Assembly (NCBI GenBank): GCA_021154065.1
Contig: JAJKJG010000364.1
Location: 1-5,387, forward strand
Reading direction: 5' to 3'
Origin: Methylobacterium sp.
Lineage (GTDB): Bacteria; Pseudomonadota; Alphaproteobacteria; Rhizobiales; Beijerinckiaceae
Length of the DNA stretch: 5,387 bases
Of the stretch, positions 1-5,344 are shown piece after piece (positions within the stretch are counted from its first letter, which is position 1; each line of letters begins with the position of its first letter). Position numbers and translations under genes: made by a program. The notes beneath the pieces were generated by a model, which did not search any database, was not told the DNA's origin, and saw only the letters and a list, made by a program, of their open reading frames with translations.

Positions 1-52
1 CAGGAGACGGCGCGGACTGGCCAGCATGGACGCCGGCTGCTAAACGAACTCA

Positions 53-796
53 ATGGAACGTTCGGAGCATCAGACCCTGGAGGCCGGTTCACGCCGGCCG
101 GAGCGGGAAACCCCCGGAGAACCGCAGCCGCCTCGGCGCGCGCACGATCCCGAGCGGACGCGCCAGGACATCCTCGATGTCGCGACCGAGGAGTTCGCCG
201 CTCTCGGCTTCAGCGGCGCCCGGGTCGACGCCATCGCGGAACGGACGCGCACGACCAAGCGGATGATCTACTATTATTTCGGCGGCAAGGAGGGTCTCTA
301 CCTCGCCGTTCTGGAGCAGGCTTATCGGAAGCTCCGGGCGGCCGAGACGGACCTGGCGGTCGGGGACGAGGCCCCCGCAGACGCCCTGCGGAAGCTGATC
401 GAACTGACGTTCGACTACCAGGAGGCCCATCCCGAGTTCGTCCGCCTCGTCAACGCCGAGAACGTCAACAACGGCCGGTATCTTGCCCAGTCGGAGGCCA
501 TCCTGGGCCTGAACGTCACGGCGATCGATATCCTGGCCTCCATTCTCCAGCGCGGCCAGGCGAACGGCGTCTTTCGGCCGGATGTCGACCCGATCGACGT
601 TCACATGCTGATCAGCGCCTTCTGCTTCTTTCGGGTTTCGAACCGCTATACGTTCGGCCTCGTGTTCCAGCGCGACCTGTCCTCCCCGGCCGTGCGCGAC
701 CGGCACAAGAGGATGATCGCGGACGTTGTCATCGGATGGCTTGCCGAAGAAACGGGAGCAAGGCATGCGCAATCCCGCCCTCACGCACCCGCCTGA
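53..796 (+). CDS. TetR/AcrR-family transcriptional regulator
   Basis: This 247-residue protein is a one-component DNA-binding regulator, expected to dimerise and usually to repress until a ligand binds. An N-terminal tail of about 32 charged, Pro/Arg-rich residues looks disordered. The TetR_N helix-turn-helix domain covers about residues 33-83, with the typical run DPERTRQDILDVA, then VDAIAERT and the recognition-helix signature MIYYYFGGKEGLY. The all-alpha C-terminal domain contains HPEFVRLVNAENVNNGRYL, a pattern I associate with the NicS-like TetR C-terminal class (from memory). ATG 53 has no good Shine-Dalgarno sequence; no other start lies before the HTH. The ligand cannot be read. The partner gene is probably to the left of the window, since the adjacent gene is another regulator. 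Family assignment is firm; the subclass is tentative. Confidence 0.93.
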   Translation: MERSEHQTLEAGSRRPERETPGEPQPPRRAHDPERTRQDILDVATEEFAALGFSGARVDAIAERTRTTKRMIYYYFGGKEGLYLAVLEQAYRKLRAAETDLAVGDEAPADALRKLIELTFDYQEAHPEFVRLVNAENVNNGRYLAQSEAILGLNVTAIDILASILQRGQANGVFRPDVDPIDVHMLISAFCFFRVSNRYTFGLVFQRDLSSPAVRDRHKRMIADVVIGWLAEETGARHAQSRPHAPA

Positions 797-830
797 CATC
801 GCTGGACGACAGGCGGACGCGTTGTCTCCG

Positions 831-868
831 GATCGTGCGGCGGCGCATCATGCGTCGCCGGCACGATC
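831..868. repeat. Long imperfect inverted repeat between two regulator genes
   Basis: The arms are 831-847 and 851-868 around a TCA tip. The outer 8 bases, GATCGTGC and GCACGATC, pair perfectly. The inner part pairs with one bulged base and one G-U position. A second short hairpin follows (CGCGC 873-877 with GCGCG 883-887). It lies 34 bases after the tetR stop and 41 bases before the preferred gntR start. There is no T-run after it, so a classical intrinsic terminator is unlikely. An operator for one of the flanking regulators, an mRNA hairpin or a dispersed palindrome are all possible. Confidence 0.6.
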
Positions 869-909
869 GCCTCGCGCGGTTGGCGCGCGGCCCTGAGCGG
901 GACAAGACC

Positions 910-1677
910 GTGAACCACGCCCAAGCCCCCGTCGAGCGGGTCAGGACGCAGACCGCCAAGGCGACGCAAACCTTGCGCGGCTTGATCCTGAGCGGTGATC
1001 TGGCGCCTGGCGAGCGTCTGTCGGAGGCCGACATGGTCGAGCGGCTCGGCGTCTCGCGGACGCCGGCCCGGATGGCGATGATCCGCCTCCAGGAGGAAGG
1101 TCTGCTGGAGGAAATCCCGTCCTCGGGCGGGTTCTGCGTCCGGGGGTATACGGAGGACGAGGTTTTGGCCGCGCTCGAGATCCGCGGCACGCTCGAAAGT
1201 CTCGCGGCGCGCTTTGCGGCGGAGCGCGCGCCCACCGCCGGCGAGTTGGAGGAGTTGCGCGCCTGCGCGGCCGAGATGGATGCCGTCTTGCGGCGGAGGA
1301 CGATCTCTCCGTCCGACCTCGCCGCCTACACGGCGAGCAACGACCGCTTTCATCAGCTTGTGGGCAAACTCGCCCGCAGCCCGAACCTGGCGCGCCAGCT
1401 CGACCGGGCCTCTGCCCTTCCGTTCGCTTCGCCCAGCAGCCTGATCCTGGCGCAATCGGAGGTCGTCGATCTGCCGGTCATCCTGGTGATCGCCCAGGAC
1501 CAGCACCACTGCATCGTCGACGCCATCGAAGAGCGGGACGGCACGCGGGCCGAATCGCTGATGCGCGAGCACGCCCGCTTGGCGACGCGCCACCTGCACC
1601 GCATCTTCCACGGGGAGGCCTCAAGGCTTGTTCCCGGCCACACGCTTTTCGTCGGCGTGAATCCGTCCTTGTCGTGA
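910..1677 (+). CDS. GntR-family regulator, FadR/FCD subfamily
   Basis: With the GTG start at 910 the protein has 255 residues, normal for FCD-type GntR regulators. Residues about 16-78 form the winged helix-turn-helix, with ILSGDLAPGERLSEADMVERLGVSRTPAR and the wing near GGF. Residues about 82-235 form the helical FCD effector domain. The usual metal/ligand positions can be placed: N144 and H148 in NDRFH, then H199 and H221, whose 22-residue spacing matches the family. Asn replaces the common Asp at the first position. GTG 910 is preferred because a purine-rich GAGCGGGA lies upstream and the length fits. In-frame ATG 850 would start at the tip of an inverted repeat, and ATG 736 would overlap tetR heavily. 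FCD regulators usually sense small carboxylic acids; the ligand is unknown. The stop overlaps the next gene by four bases. Confidence 0.92.
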   Translation: MNHAQAPVERVRTQTAKATQTLRGLILSGDLAPGERLSEADMVERLGVSRTPARMAMIRLQEEGLLEEIPSSGGFCVRGYTEDEVLAALEIRGTLESLAARFAAERAPTAGELEELRACAAEMDAVLRRRTISPSDLAAYTASNDRFHQLVGKLARSPNLARQLDRASALPFASPSSLILAQSEVVDLPVILVIAQDQHHCIVDAIEERDGTRAESLMREHARLATRHLHRIFHGEASRLVPGHTLFVGVNPSLS

Positions 1678-2075
1678 CCTTGCATGCCCTCCGTCTCGCC
1701 CTCCGCTGGGCTGGCCGTGCGGCCGCCATGGCCGCGGTCCTGGCGGCCCAGACCCTCGCGGTCCAGGCGTGCTCGTGCCCCGACCCGCATCCGACCCTGG
1801 ACGACCTGATCGAGAGCGGCCCGGAGGTCGCCGTGTTTTCCGGGCGCGTCGTGTCCGTCATCTCGCCGGACCCCAAAGGGCCGACCGTAACCCGCACCGC
1901 GGTGGACGATGTCATCAAGGGCGACGTGCCGCGCGTGGTCGAGATGACGGGGGTGACGGCTCGGGAGGATCGCTGCGGCGTGGATTTTCGGGTCGGCGAG
2001 GTCCGGACCCTTGCGGCGACCAAACGGGCGGACGGGCGCTGGTTCACCAACGCCTGCCTCGTGCCGCGACTCTGA
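1674..2075 (+). CDS. Small exported TIMP/NTR-like protein
   Basis: This 133-residue protein is predicted to be exported. Residues 1-32 form a signal peptide with Arg at 7, 11 and 15, an Ala/Leu core and a V-Q-A end. Cleavage after A32 leaves a mature protein starting C-S-C-P-D-P-H-P. The four cysteines are C33, C35, C101 and C128, that is mature 1, 3, 69 and 96. Animal TIMP-1 has disulfides C1-C70 and C3-C99, so the spacing is nearly the same. The segments VFSGRVVSV, DRCGVDFRVGE and DGRWFTNAC fit the N-terminal beta strands, the Cys-Gly strand and the last strand of the OB-like NTR fold. VQAC could also be read as a poor lipobox. The GTG start overlaps the gntR stop (GTGA) with no clear ribosome binding site, suggesting translational coupling. 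The role in bacteria is unknown; metalloprotease inhibition is not shown. Confidence 0.72.
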   Translation: MTLHALRLALRWAGRAAAMAAVLAAQTLAVQACSCPDPHPTLDDLIESGPEVAVFSGRVVSVISPDPKGPTVTRTAVDDVIKGDVPRVVEMTGVTAREDRCGVDFRVGEVRTLAATKRADGRWFTNACLVPRL

Positions 2076-2081
2076 GGGCGG

Positions 2082-2107
2082 TTGCGGCGGCCGGACGCGG
2101 ATATAAG
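2082..2107 (+). promoter_or_regulatory. Possible promoter just before DUF1489 gene
   Basis: TATAAG at 2102-2107 is the only AT-rich stretch in the 40-base gap and resembles a -10 box. The best -35 candidate is TTGCGG at 2082-2087, but the spacer is only 14 bases. A start about 7 bases after the -10 would fall within a few bases of ATG 2116, and there is no Shine-Dalgarno sequence, so the mRNA could be leaderless or nearly so. This is a weak call. Confidence 0.27.
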
Positions 2108-2115
2108 ACGGCCGC

Positions 2116-2553
2116 ATGGCCCTTCACCTGCTGAAACTCTGCGTCGGCTGCGATTCGATCCGCGATCTCGAAGACTGGATCGAGGAGAACCGGGCGCACC
2201 ACCGCCGGCTCGGGCGCGACTACGAGCAGACGCACACCACCCGCATGGTCCCGAAGCGGATGGGCGCACTGGTCGAGGGCGGCTCGCTCTATTGGGTGAT
2301 CCGCGGCCAGATCGCCTGCCGCCAGCGGCTCGTCGCCATCCGTCCGTTCACGGACGGGCAGGGCAACGGGCGCTGCCATCTCGTGCTGGAGCCGACTGTC
2401 GCGCCGGTCGAGCCGCGCCCGTGCCGCCCGTTCCAGGGGTGGCGCTATCTGGAGCCGCGCGACGCGCCGCGCGACCTCGGCCGCGCCGCGGGCGACCTCG
2501 CCGCCATGCCGGAAGACATGCGGCGCGCGCTGGCCGAGTTGGGGTTGCTGTAA
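2116..2553 (+). CDS. DUF1489-family protein
   Basis: This 145-residue protein matches what I recall of DUF1489, a family of small proteins in alphaproteobacteria with no known function. The recognisable segments in order are MALHLLKLCVGCDSIRDLE at the start, THTTRMVPKR near residue 40, GGSLYWVIRG near 55-64, an RCHLVLEP block near 90, and PCRPFQGWRYLEPRDAP near 107-120. No signal peptide or membrane segment is visible, so it is probably cytosolic. C9 and C12 form a CxxC pair in the first block; I recall Val rather than Cys at the second site in relatives. ATG 2116 begins exactly at the conserved N-terminus. It lies 40 bases after the TIMP-like gene and faces sspB. Confidence 0.87.
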   Translation: MALHLLKLCVGCDSIRDLEDWIEENRAHHRRLGRDYEQTHTTRMVPKRMGALVEGGSLYWVIRGQIACRQRLVAIRPFTDGQGNGRCHLVLEPTVAPVEPRPCRPFQGWRYLEPRDAPRDLGRAAGDLAAMPEDMRRALAELGLL

Positions 2554-2593
2554 GCGCGCCGCCCGAAGCGGCGACCGAGTGGGGGCCGTCTCC

Positions 2594-2645
2594 GGCGAAG
2601 GCTCGCCCTCACCCGACCTTCGGGGCCACCCGCTCAGCGGGAGGG
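2594..2645. repeat. Cluster of three small GC-rich hairpins, REP-like
   Basis: Three tight stem-loops lie in a row in the gap between the convergent DUF1489 and sspB genes: GGCGA/TCGCC at 2594-2607, CCCGA/TCGGG at 2612-2624 and CCCGC/GCGGG at 2629-2641. CCCTC (2606-2610) and GAGGG (2641-2645) can close an outer stem around the last two. The layout, with a CCCTCACCC entry and a GAGGG exit, resembles the short palindromic intergenic repeats common in Hyphomicrobiales genomes. No T-run follows directly; TTTTT at 2669-2673 is inside the sspB end. It could act as a factor-dependent or bidirectional transcript end. Confidence 0.45.
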
Positions 2646-2661
2646 AGCGCGCCGGCGCCGC

Positions 2662-3294
2662 TCAACTCTTTTTACGAAAGGCGTCGAGGCTGACGACCTC
2701 GGCGGCGGGCGCCCCGGCGTCGTCCGGTTTCTCGGATTTTTCCGCAGCCAAAGCTGGCGTCGCCTTGCCGTCTTGGCCATCCGCGGGCTTCCGCTTCGCC
2801 GCGAGTTTGGGCACAGGGCTCTTACGCGCCGGGACCGCGGCCGGTTTCGGCTGCAACTCGGCGGGCTCCGACCCGGCGCCGCGCGCCGGCTGGCCGGATT
2901 TGGCGGCCGGGGCCGCCTCGCTCCCCTCGGGAACTTCACTGCGGATCTCGAACTTCAGGCCGAACTGGACGGAGGGATCGAAAAACCCGGTGATGGCGTC
3001 GAACGGGACGAGCAGGCGCTCCGGGACGCCCGAAAACGACAAGCCGACCTCGAAGGCATGCTCGGTGACGCCGAGATCCCAGAACTGGTGCTGGAGCACG
3101 ACCGTCATTTCCTGCGGGTACTTGTCGCGCAGGCGTTGGGACAGGCGCACGCCGGGATGCTCGGTCGAGAACGAAACATAGAAGTGATGGTCGCCTGGAA
3201 GTCCGTTCTTGGCGGCCTCGGTCAGGAGCTTGCGCACGACTCCCTTGAGCGCGTCCTGCACCATGAGATCGTAGCGGAGGAGGTCCTTGGCCAT
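2662..3294 (-). CDS. sspB: ClpXP adaptor SspB, alphaproteobacterial type
   Basis: SspB binds the tmRNA-encoded degradation tag on rescued proteins and delivers them to the ClpXP protease in the cytosol. The 210-residue protein begins MAKDLLRYDLMVQDALKGVVRKLL. The tag-binding core covers about residues 1-118, with DHHFYVSFSTEHPGV, LSQRLRDKYP and TVVLQHQFWDLGV, ending near PSVQFGLKFE. Residues about 119-198 are a flexible Ala/Pro/Lys/Glu linker. The last residues, VVSLDAFRKKS, match the conserved C-terminal tail thought to dock on ClpX. ATG 3294 has AAGG about 8 bases upstream. ssrA lies directly upstream on the same strand, with about 80 bases between the RNA end and this start. I see no good -10 box in that gap, so sspB may depend on transcription coming through ssrA. 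Confidence 0.93.
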   Translation of the reverse strand: MAKDLLRYDLMVQDALKGVVRKLLTEAAKNGLPGDHHFYVSFSTEHPGVRLSQRLRDKYPQEMTVVLQHQFWDLGVTEHAFEVGLSFSGVPERLLVPFDAITGFFDPSVQFGLKFEIRSEVPEGSEAAPAAKSGQPARGAGSEPAELQPKPAAVPARKSPVPKLAAKRKPADGQDGKATPALAAEKSEKPDDAGAPAAEVVSLDAFRKKS

Positions 3295-3313
3295 CGGCGT
3301 GCCTTGGCGGGAT

Positions 3314-3334
3314 GAAAGGGAGGCTTCTGTCGCC
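3314..3334 (-). repeat. Second copy of tmRNA 3' segment in sspB leader
   Basis: On the - strand this reads GGCGACAGAAGCCTCCCTTTC. It matches 3371-3392 (the 3' region of the tmRNA coding piece) except for one substitution and one missing base. It has its own 5' arm: GGGAGCTTC at 3346-3354 pairs with GAAGCCTCCC at 3318-3327, leaving one bulged C. The copy therefore still folds as a hairpin spanning 3318-3354, starting 23 bases before the sspB start codon. It could be a weak terminator or attenuator. Confidence 0.6.
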
Positions 3335-3370
3335 GGAACGGAACCGAAGCTCCCAGTGCAGCGCAGAAAC

Positions 3371-3392
3371 GAAAGTGGAGGCTTCTGTTGCC
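3371..3392 (-). repeat. First copy of repeated segment, end of tmRNA coding piece
   Basis: On the - strand this reads GGCAACAGAAGCCTCC followed by ACTTTC. GCCTCC (3382-3377) pairs with GGAGGC (3402-3397), forming the last helix of the tmRNA coding piece. A related copy recurs 57 bases downstream at 3314-3334. Confidence 0.65.
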
Positions 3393-3459
3393 AGGTGCCT
3401 CCGAACCCCGCCTAACGGCTGCTAGACCGTCAGGACTTTAGCGTGGTCTTGGGGACCGC

Positions 3460-3498
3460 TTACGCGGCCACCGCAACCGGAGCACAGTTGTCGTTGGC
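3460..3498 (-). other. ssrA: tmRNA tag reading frame (ANDNCAPVAVAA, stop)
   Basis: Following ATAGTT, equivalent to the ATAGTC before the resume codon in E. coli, the frame reads GCC AAC GAC AAC TGT GCT CCG GTT GCG GTG GCC GCG TAA. With the alanine carried by tmRNA itself the tag is A-ANDNCAPVAVAA. The AND start is what SspB reads, and the final hydrophobic-Ala-Ala is the ClpX signal; both are intact. Cys takes the place where tags usually have Phe or Tyr. It is too short to appear as an ordinary ORF. Confidence 0.95.
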
Positions 3499-3608
3499 AA
3501 CTATTGCATTGGCCCGATGACGGCGGAACCATGCCGAGCAAAAGTCCGTCCTTTACGCCCTCGTCGATCCTATTTCGCCCCCGCCGAAGCCCGCACGGCT
3601 CGGGCTTG

Positions 3609-3691
3609 GGTGGAGGCGCCGGGTACCGCCCCCGGGTCCGATGGGTTTATTCCGACGGCCGTTTATCGCCATAGCCGGTCTTTCGACCGGC
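3609..3691 (-). ncRNA. ssrA: Acceptor piece of two-piece tmRNA (predicted limits)
   Basis: The predicted piece starts near the 7-bp hairpin GCCGGTC-GAAA-GACCGGC (3691-3674), which has a GNRA loop, and ends with the T-arm, acceptor 3' strand, discriminator A (3611) and CC (3610-3609). The genome continues CAAG rather than A, so the terminal A of CCA is not encoded in place and would have to be added. The T-loop GGCGGTA lacks the usual TTC. The 5' limit rests on the promoter position and the hairpin. Confidence 0.75.
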
Positions 3692-3697
3692 AGACCC

Positions 3698-3726
3698 AAT
3701 ATAGACGCTCCGCGCCCGATTTTGAA
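3698..3726 (-). promoter_or_regulatory. Promoter of ssrA
   Basis: On the - strand TTCAAA (3726-3721) and TATATT (3703-3698) are separated by exactly 17 bases. They match the sigma-70 consensus at 4 of 6 and 5 of 6 positions. Transcription would start around 3691, right at the GNRA hairpin that opens the acceptor piece. This is one of very few AT-rich spots in the window. Confidence 0.7.
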
Positions 3727-3733
3727 GGTGATT

Positions 3734-4450
3734 ATGCGCATGGACGACGCCCGCGCACGGGACGCGAGCCGGACGACGCTGCCGCCCCTCCTGACGCTCG
3801 TGGCCGCCTCGGCCGCGATGGCGGTCTCGTCCGCGATCGTGGGCCTCCTCGCGGCGATGCTCGTCGGCCGCGCGGCGGGGCTCCGATTCGAGGTCCGAAC
3901 CTGGACGGCGATCGCCGTCGCGCAACTACTGCTCGGAGCGCTCGCGCTGTGGCGCTCGCAAAAACGCTTCGGCCCCGGCTGGCGCGCCGCGATCGGGCTG
4001 CGGGCGGTCGCGCTCGACCGCCGCCTCCTGGGCCGGATCGCGCTGGCCATGGCGCTTTATTGGACCTGGGCCGGGCTGGTCGTCGTCGTGGCCGGCCTCG
4101 GCGGGAGCCTGCGCGGGCTCCCGGACATCGTCCCGAAAAGCACGGCGGCGCTGGCGGCGTTCGCGTTCACCGCGGTCGTCCTCGCGCCCTTGTGCGAAGA
4201 GGCGTTCTTCCGCGGCTACGTGCAGGCGCGCGCGCAAGCGTTCCTCCCGCCGGCCGCGAGCATCGCGCTGCCGGCGGTTCTCTTCGCGCTCGCCCACTTC
4301 GGTGGAAATTTTGCGCAACCGGCCATCGTGTTCATGCTCGGCGTGCTGGCGGGATATCTGCGGCGCGTCTCGGGCAGCCTGGTTCCGGGCATGGCCTTGC
4401 ACGCCGTGAACAACGGCTGCCTGGTCCTGCTTCTCGCGCTGGCGCGCTGA
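3734..4450 (+). CDS. CPBP-family intramembrane metalloprotease
   Basis: This 238-residue integral membrane protein has several hydrophobic segments (about residues 16-48, 57-73, 99-122, 137-153, 174-188, 196-209 and 220-237). The three CPBP (Abi/Rce1-like) motifs are present: EExxxR as E155-E156-A-F-F-R160, FxxxH as F184 to H188, and HxxxN as H223 to N227. The glutamates and histidines are the predicted metal-binding and catalytic residues. Related proteins include the Rce1 CAAX protease and bacteriocin self-immunity proteins; substrates of bacterial members are mostly unknown. ATG 3734 is chosen because GAAGGTG (3724-3730) sits just upstream and any earlier start would run through the tmRNA gene. 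A possible + strand -10, TATAGA (3700-3705), overlaps the ssrA -10. thyA begins 79 bases downstream. Confidence 0.9.
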   Translation: MRMDDARARDASRTTLPPLLTLVAASAAMAVSSAIVGLLAAMLVGRAAGLRFEVRTWTAIAVAQLLLGALALWRSQKRFGPGWRAAIGLRAVALDRRLLGRIALAMALYWTWAGLVVVVAGLGGSLRGLPDIVPKSTAALAAFAFTAVVLAPLCEEAFFRGYVQARAQAFLPPAASIALPAVLFALAHFGGNFAQPAIVFMLGVLAGYLRRVSGSLVPGMALHAVNNGCLVLLLALAR

Positions 4451-4529
4451 AAATCTGTGGGCCGGCGCGAGCCGCGCGCCTGCCTCGGCGGCCGGCTTGC
4501 GCTATGTTGCGCCGCCCGAGGACCCGTTT

Positions 4530-5324
4530 ATGCATCAGTACCACGACCTGCTCCGCCGCATCCTCGACGAGGGCGTGCGCAAAGACGACCGCACCGGCAC
4601 CGGCACCCTCTCGGTGTTCGGCCATCAGATGCGCTTCGAGCTGTCGCAAGGCTTTCCGCTCGTCACGACGAAGCGGCTGCACCTCAAGTCGATCGTCCAC
4701 GAGCTGCTGTGGTTTTTGAAGGGCGACACCAACGTCGGCTATCTGCGCGAGAACGGCGTGACGATCTGGGACGAATGGGCGGACGAGAACGGCGACCTCG
4801 GCCCCGTTTACGGAGAACAATGGCGCTCGTGGAAAAAGCCGGACGGCGGCGCGGTCGATCAGATCGCCTGGGTGCTGGACGAAATCCGCCGCAACCCGGA
4901 TTCGCGCCGCCTCGTCGTGAGCGCCTGGAATCCCGCCGACCTCGACCGCATGGCGCTGGCGCCGTGCCACTGCCTGTTCCAGTTCTACGTGGCCGAGGGG
5001 CGGCTCTCGTGCCAGCTCTATCAGCGCTCGGCCGACGTGTTTTTGGGCGTGCCCTTCAACATCGCGTCTTATGCGCTCCTCACCCACATGATGGCGCAGG
5101 CGACGGGCTTGCGGCCCGGCGACTTCGTCCACACGCTCGGCGACGCGCACCTCTACGCCAACCACCTGGAGCAGGCCCGCCTGCAACTGACCCGCACGCC
5201 GCGTCCGCTGCCGCGGCTGGGCCTGAATCCCGCCGTGCGCTCCTTGTTCGATTTCACCTACGACGACGTCGCGATCGAGGGCTATGATCCGGCCCCGGCC
5301 ATCAAGGCCCCGGTCGCCGTGTAA
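4530..5324 (+). CDS. thyA: Thymidylate synthase ThyA
   Basis: ThyA methylates dUMP to dTMP using methylene-tetrahydrofolate, releasing dihydrofolate, in the cytosol. From ATG 4530 the protein has 264 residues, the same length as E. coli ThyA, and key residues fall at the same numbers: R21 for phosphate, W80, Y94, nucleophile C146 in [13 protein letters not shown]166, D169, N177, and H207/Y209 in DAHLY. The C-terminus IKAPVAV closes the active site, as in the family. C148 follows the nucleophile where E. coli has Ala, a common variant. GAGGA at 4518-4522 is a good ribosome binding site seven bases before the start; an upstream TTG at 4497 would only add non-conserved residues. The next gene follows after 20 bases, suggesting one transcript. 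Dihydrofolate reductase is often nearby but is not in view. Confidence 0.98.
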   Translation: MHQYHDLLRRILDEGVRKDDRTGTGTLSVFGHQMRFELSQGFPLVTTKRLHLKSIVHELLWFLKGDTNVGYLRENGVTIWDEWADENGDLGPVYGEQWRSWKKPDGGAVDQIAWVLDEIRRNPDSRRLVVSAWNPADLDRMALAPCHCLFQFYVAEGRLSCQLYQRSADVFLGVPFNIASYALLTHMMAQATGLRPGDFVHTLGDAHLYANHLEQARLQLTRTPRPLPRLGLNPAVRSLFDFTYDDVAIEGYDPAPAIKAPVAV

Positions 5325-5344
5325 GGCGGCCGTCGGAGAGGATC

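Larger units (their letters stand above)
3375..3691 (-). ncRNA. ssrA: tmRNA gene, circularly permuted (two-piece) form
   Basis: tmRNA frees stalled ribosomes and adds a degradation tag to the unfinished protein. Here the gene is permuted, as known for alphaproteobacteria: the acceptor part (about 3691-3609) comes first, then a short spacer, then the coding part (3582 to about 3375). Acceptor strands GGGGGCG (3582-3576) and CGCCTCC (3618-3612) pair over 7 bp with G3-U, the alanine identity pair. The T-arm is a 5-bp stem with 7-base loop at 3635-3619, directly joined to the acceptor strand, as in tRNA. After the 5' strand comes AAATAGGATCGACG, matching the conserved tmRNA 5' region. TAGTT precedes the resume codon of the tag frame. 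The spacer folds as AAGCCCG/CGGGCTT (3607-3601 with 3593-3587). The exact mature ends are inferred; a coding piece of about 208 bases is close to the roughly 213-base sra RNA reported from Bradyrhizobium. Confidence 0.95.

Noticed and set aside
1..43. Possible tail of an upstream + strand gene ending at TAA 41-43, or a - strand start at ATG 27-25
   Set aside because: Only 13 and 9 codons are visible, with no recognisable motif and no ribosome binding site, so neither can be supported.
736..909. Upstream in-frame starts for gntR at ATG 736 and ATG 850
   Set aside because: The first overlaps tetR and gives a low-quality Arg-rich leader. The second lies at the tip of the inverted repeat without a ribosome binding site. 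GTG 910 fits family length better, though ATG 850 is not fully excluded.
2772..3315. Open frames on the + strand opposite sspB
   Set aside because: They are shadows of the clearly recognisable sspB and have no similarity to known proteins.
3641..3733. N-terminal extension of the CPBP protease starting at ATG 3641
   Set aside because: The extension runs antisense through the tmRNA acceptor piece and promoter, has no ribosome binding site, and adds no conserved residues. ATG 3734 has GAAGGTG just upstream.
4451..4529. Possible thyA promoter with TATGTT at 4503-4508
   Set aside because: No acceptable -35 box lies 16-18 bases upstream; the resemblance is too weak to call.
3517..4719. Long + strand open frame of 400 codons across ssrA, the CPBP gene and thyA
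   Set aside because: It is an Arg/Pro/Ala-rich shadow frame, a GC-content artefact, overlapping three well-supported genes.
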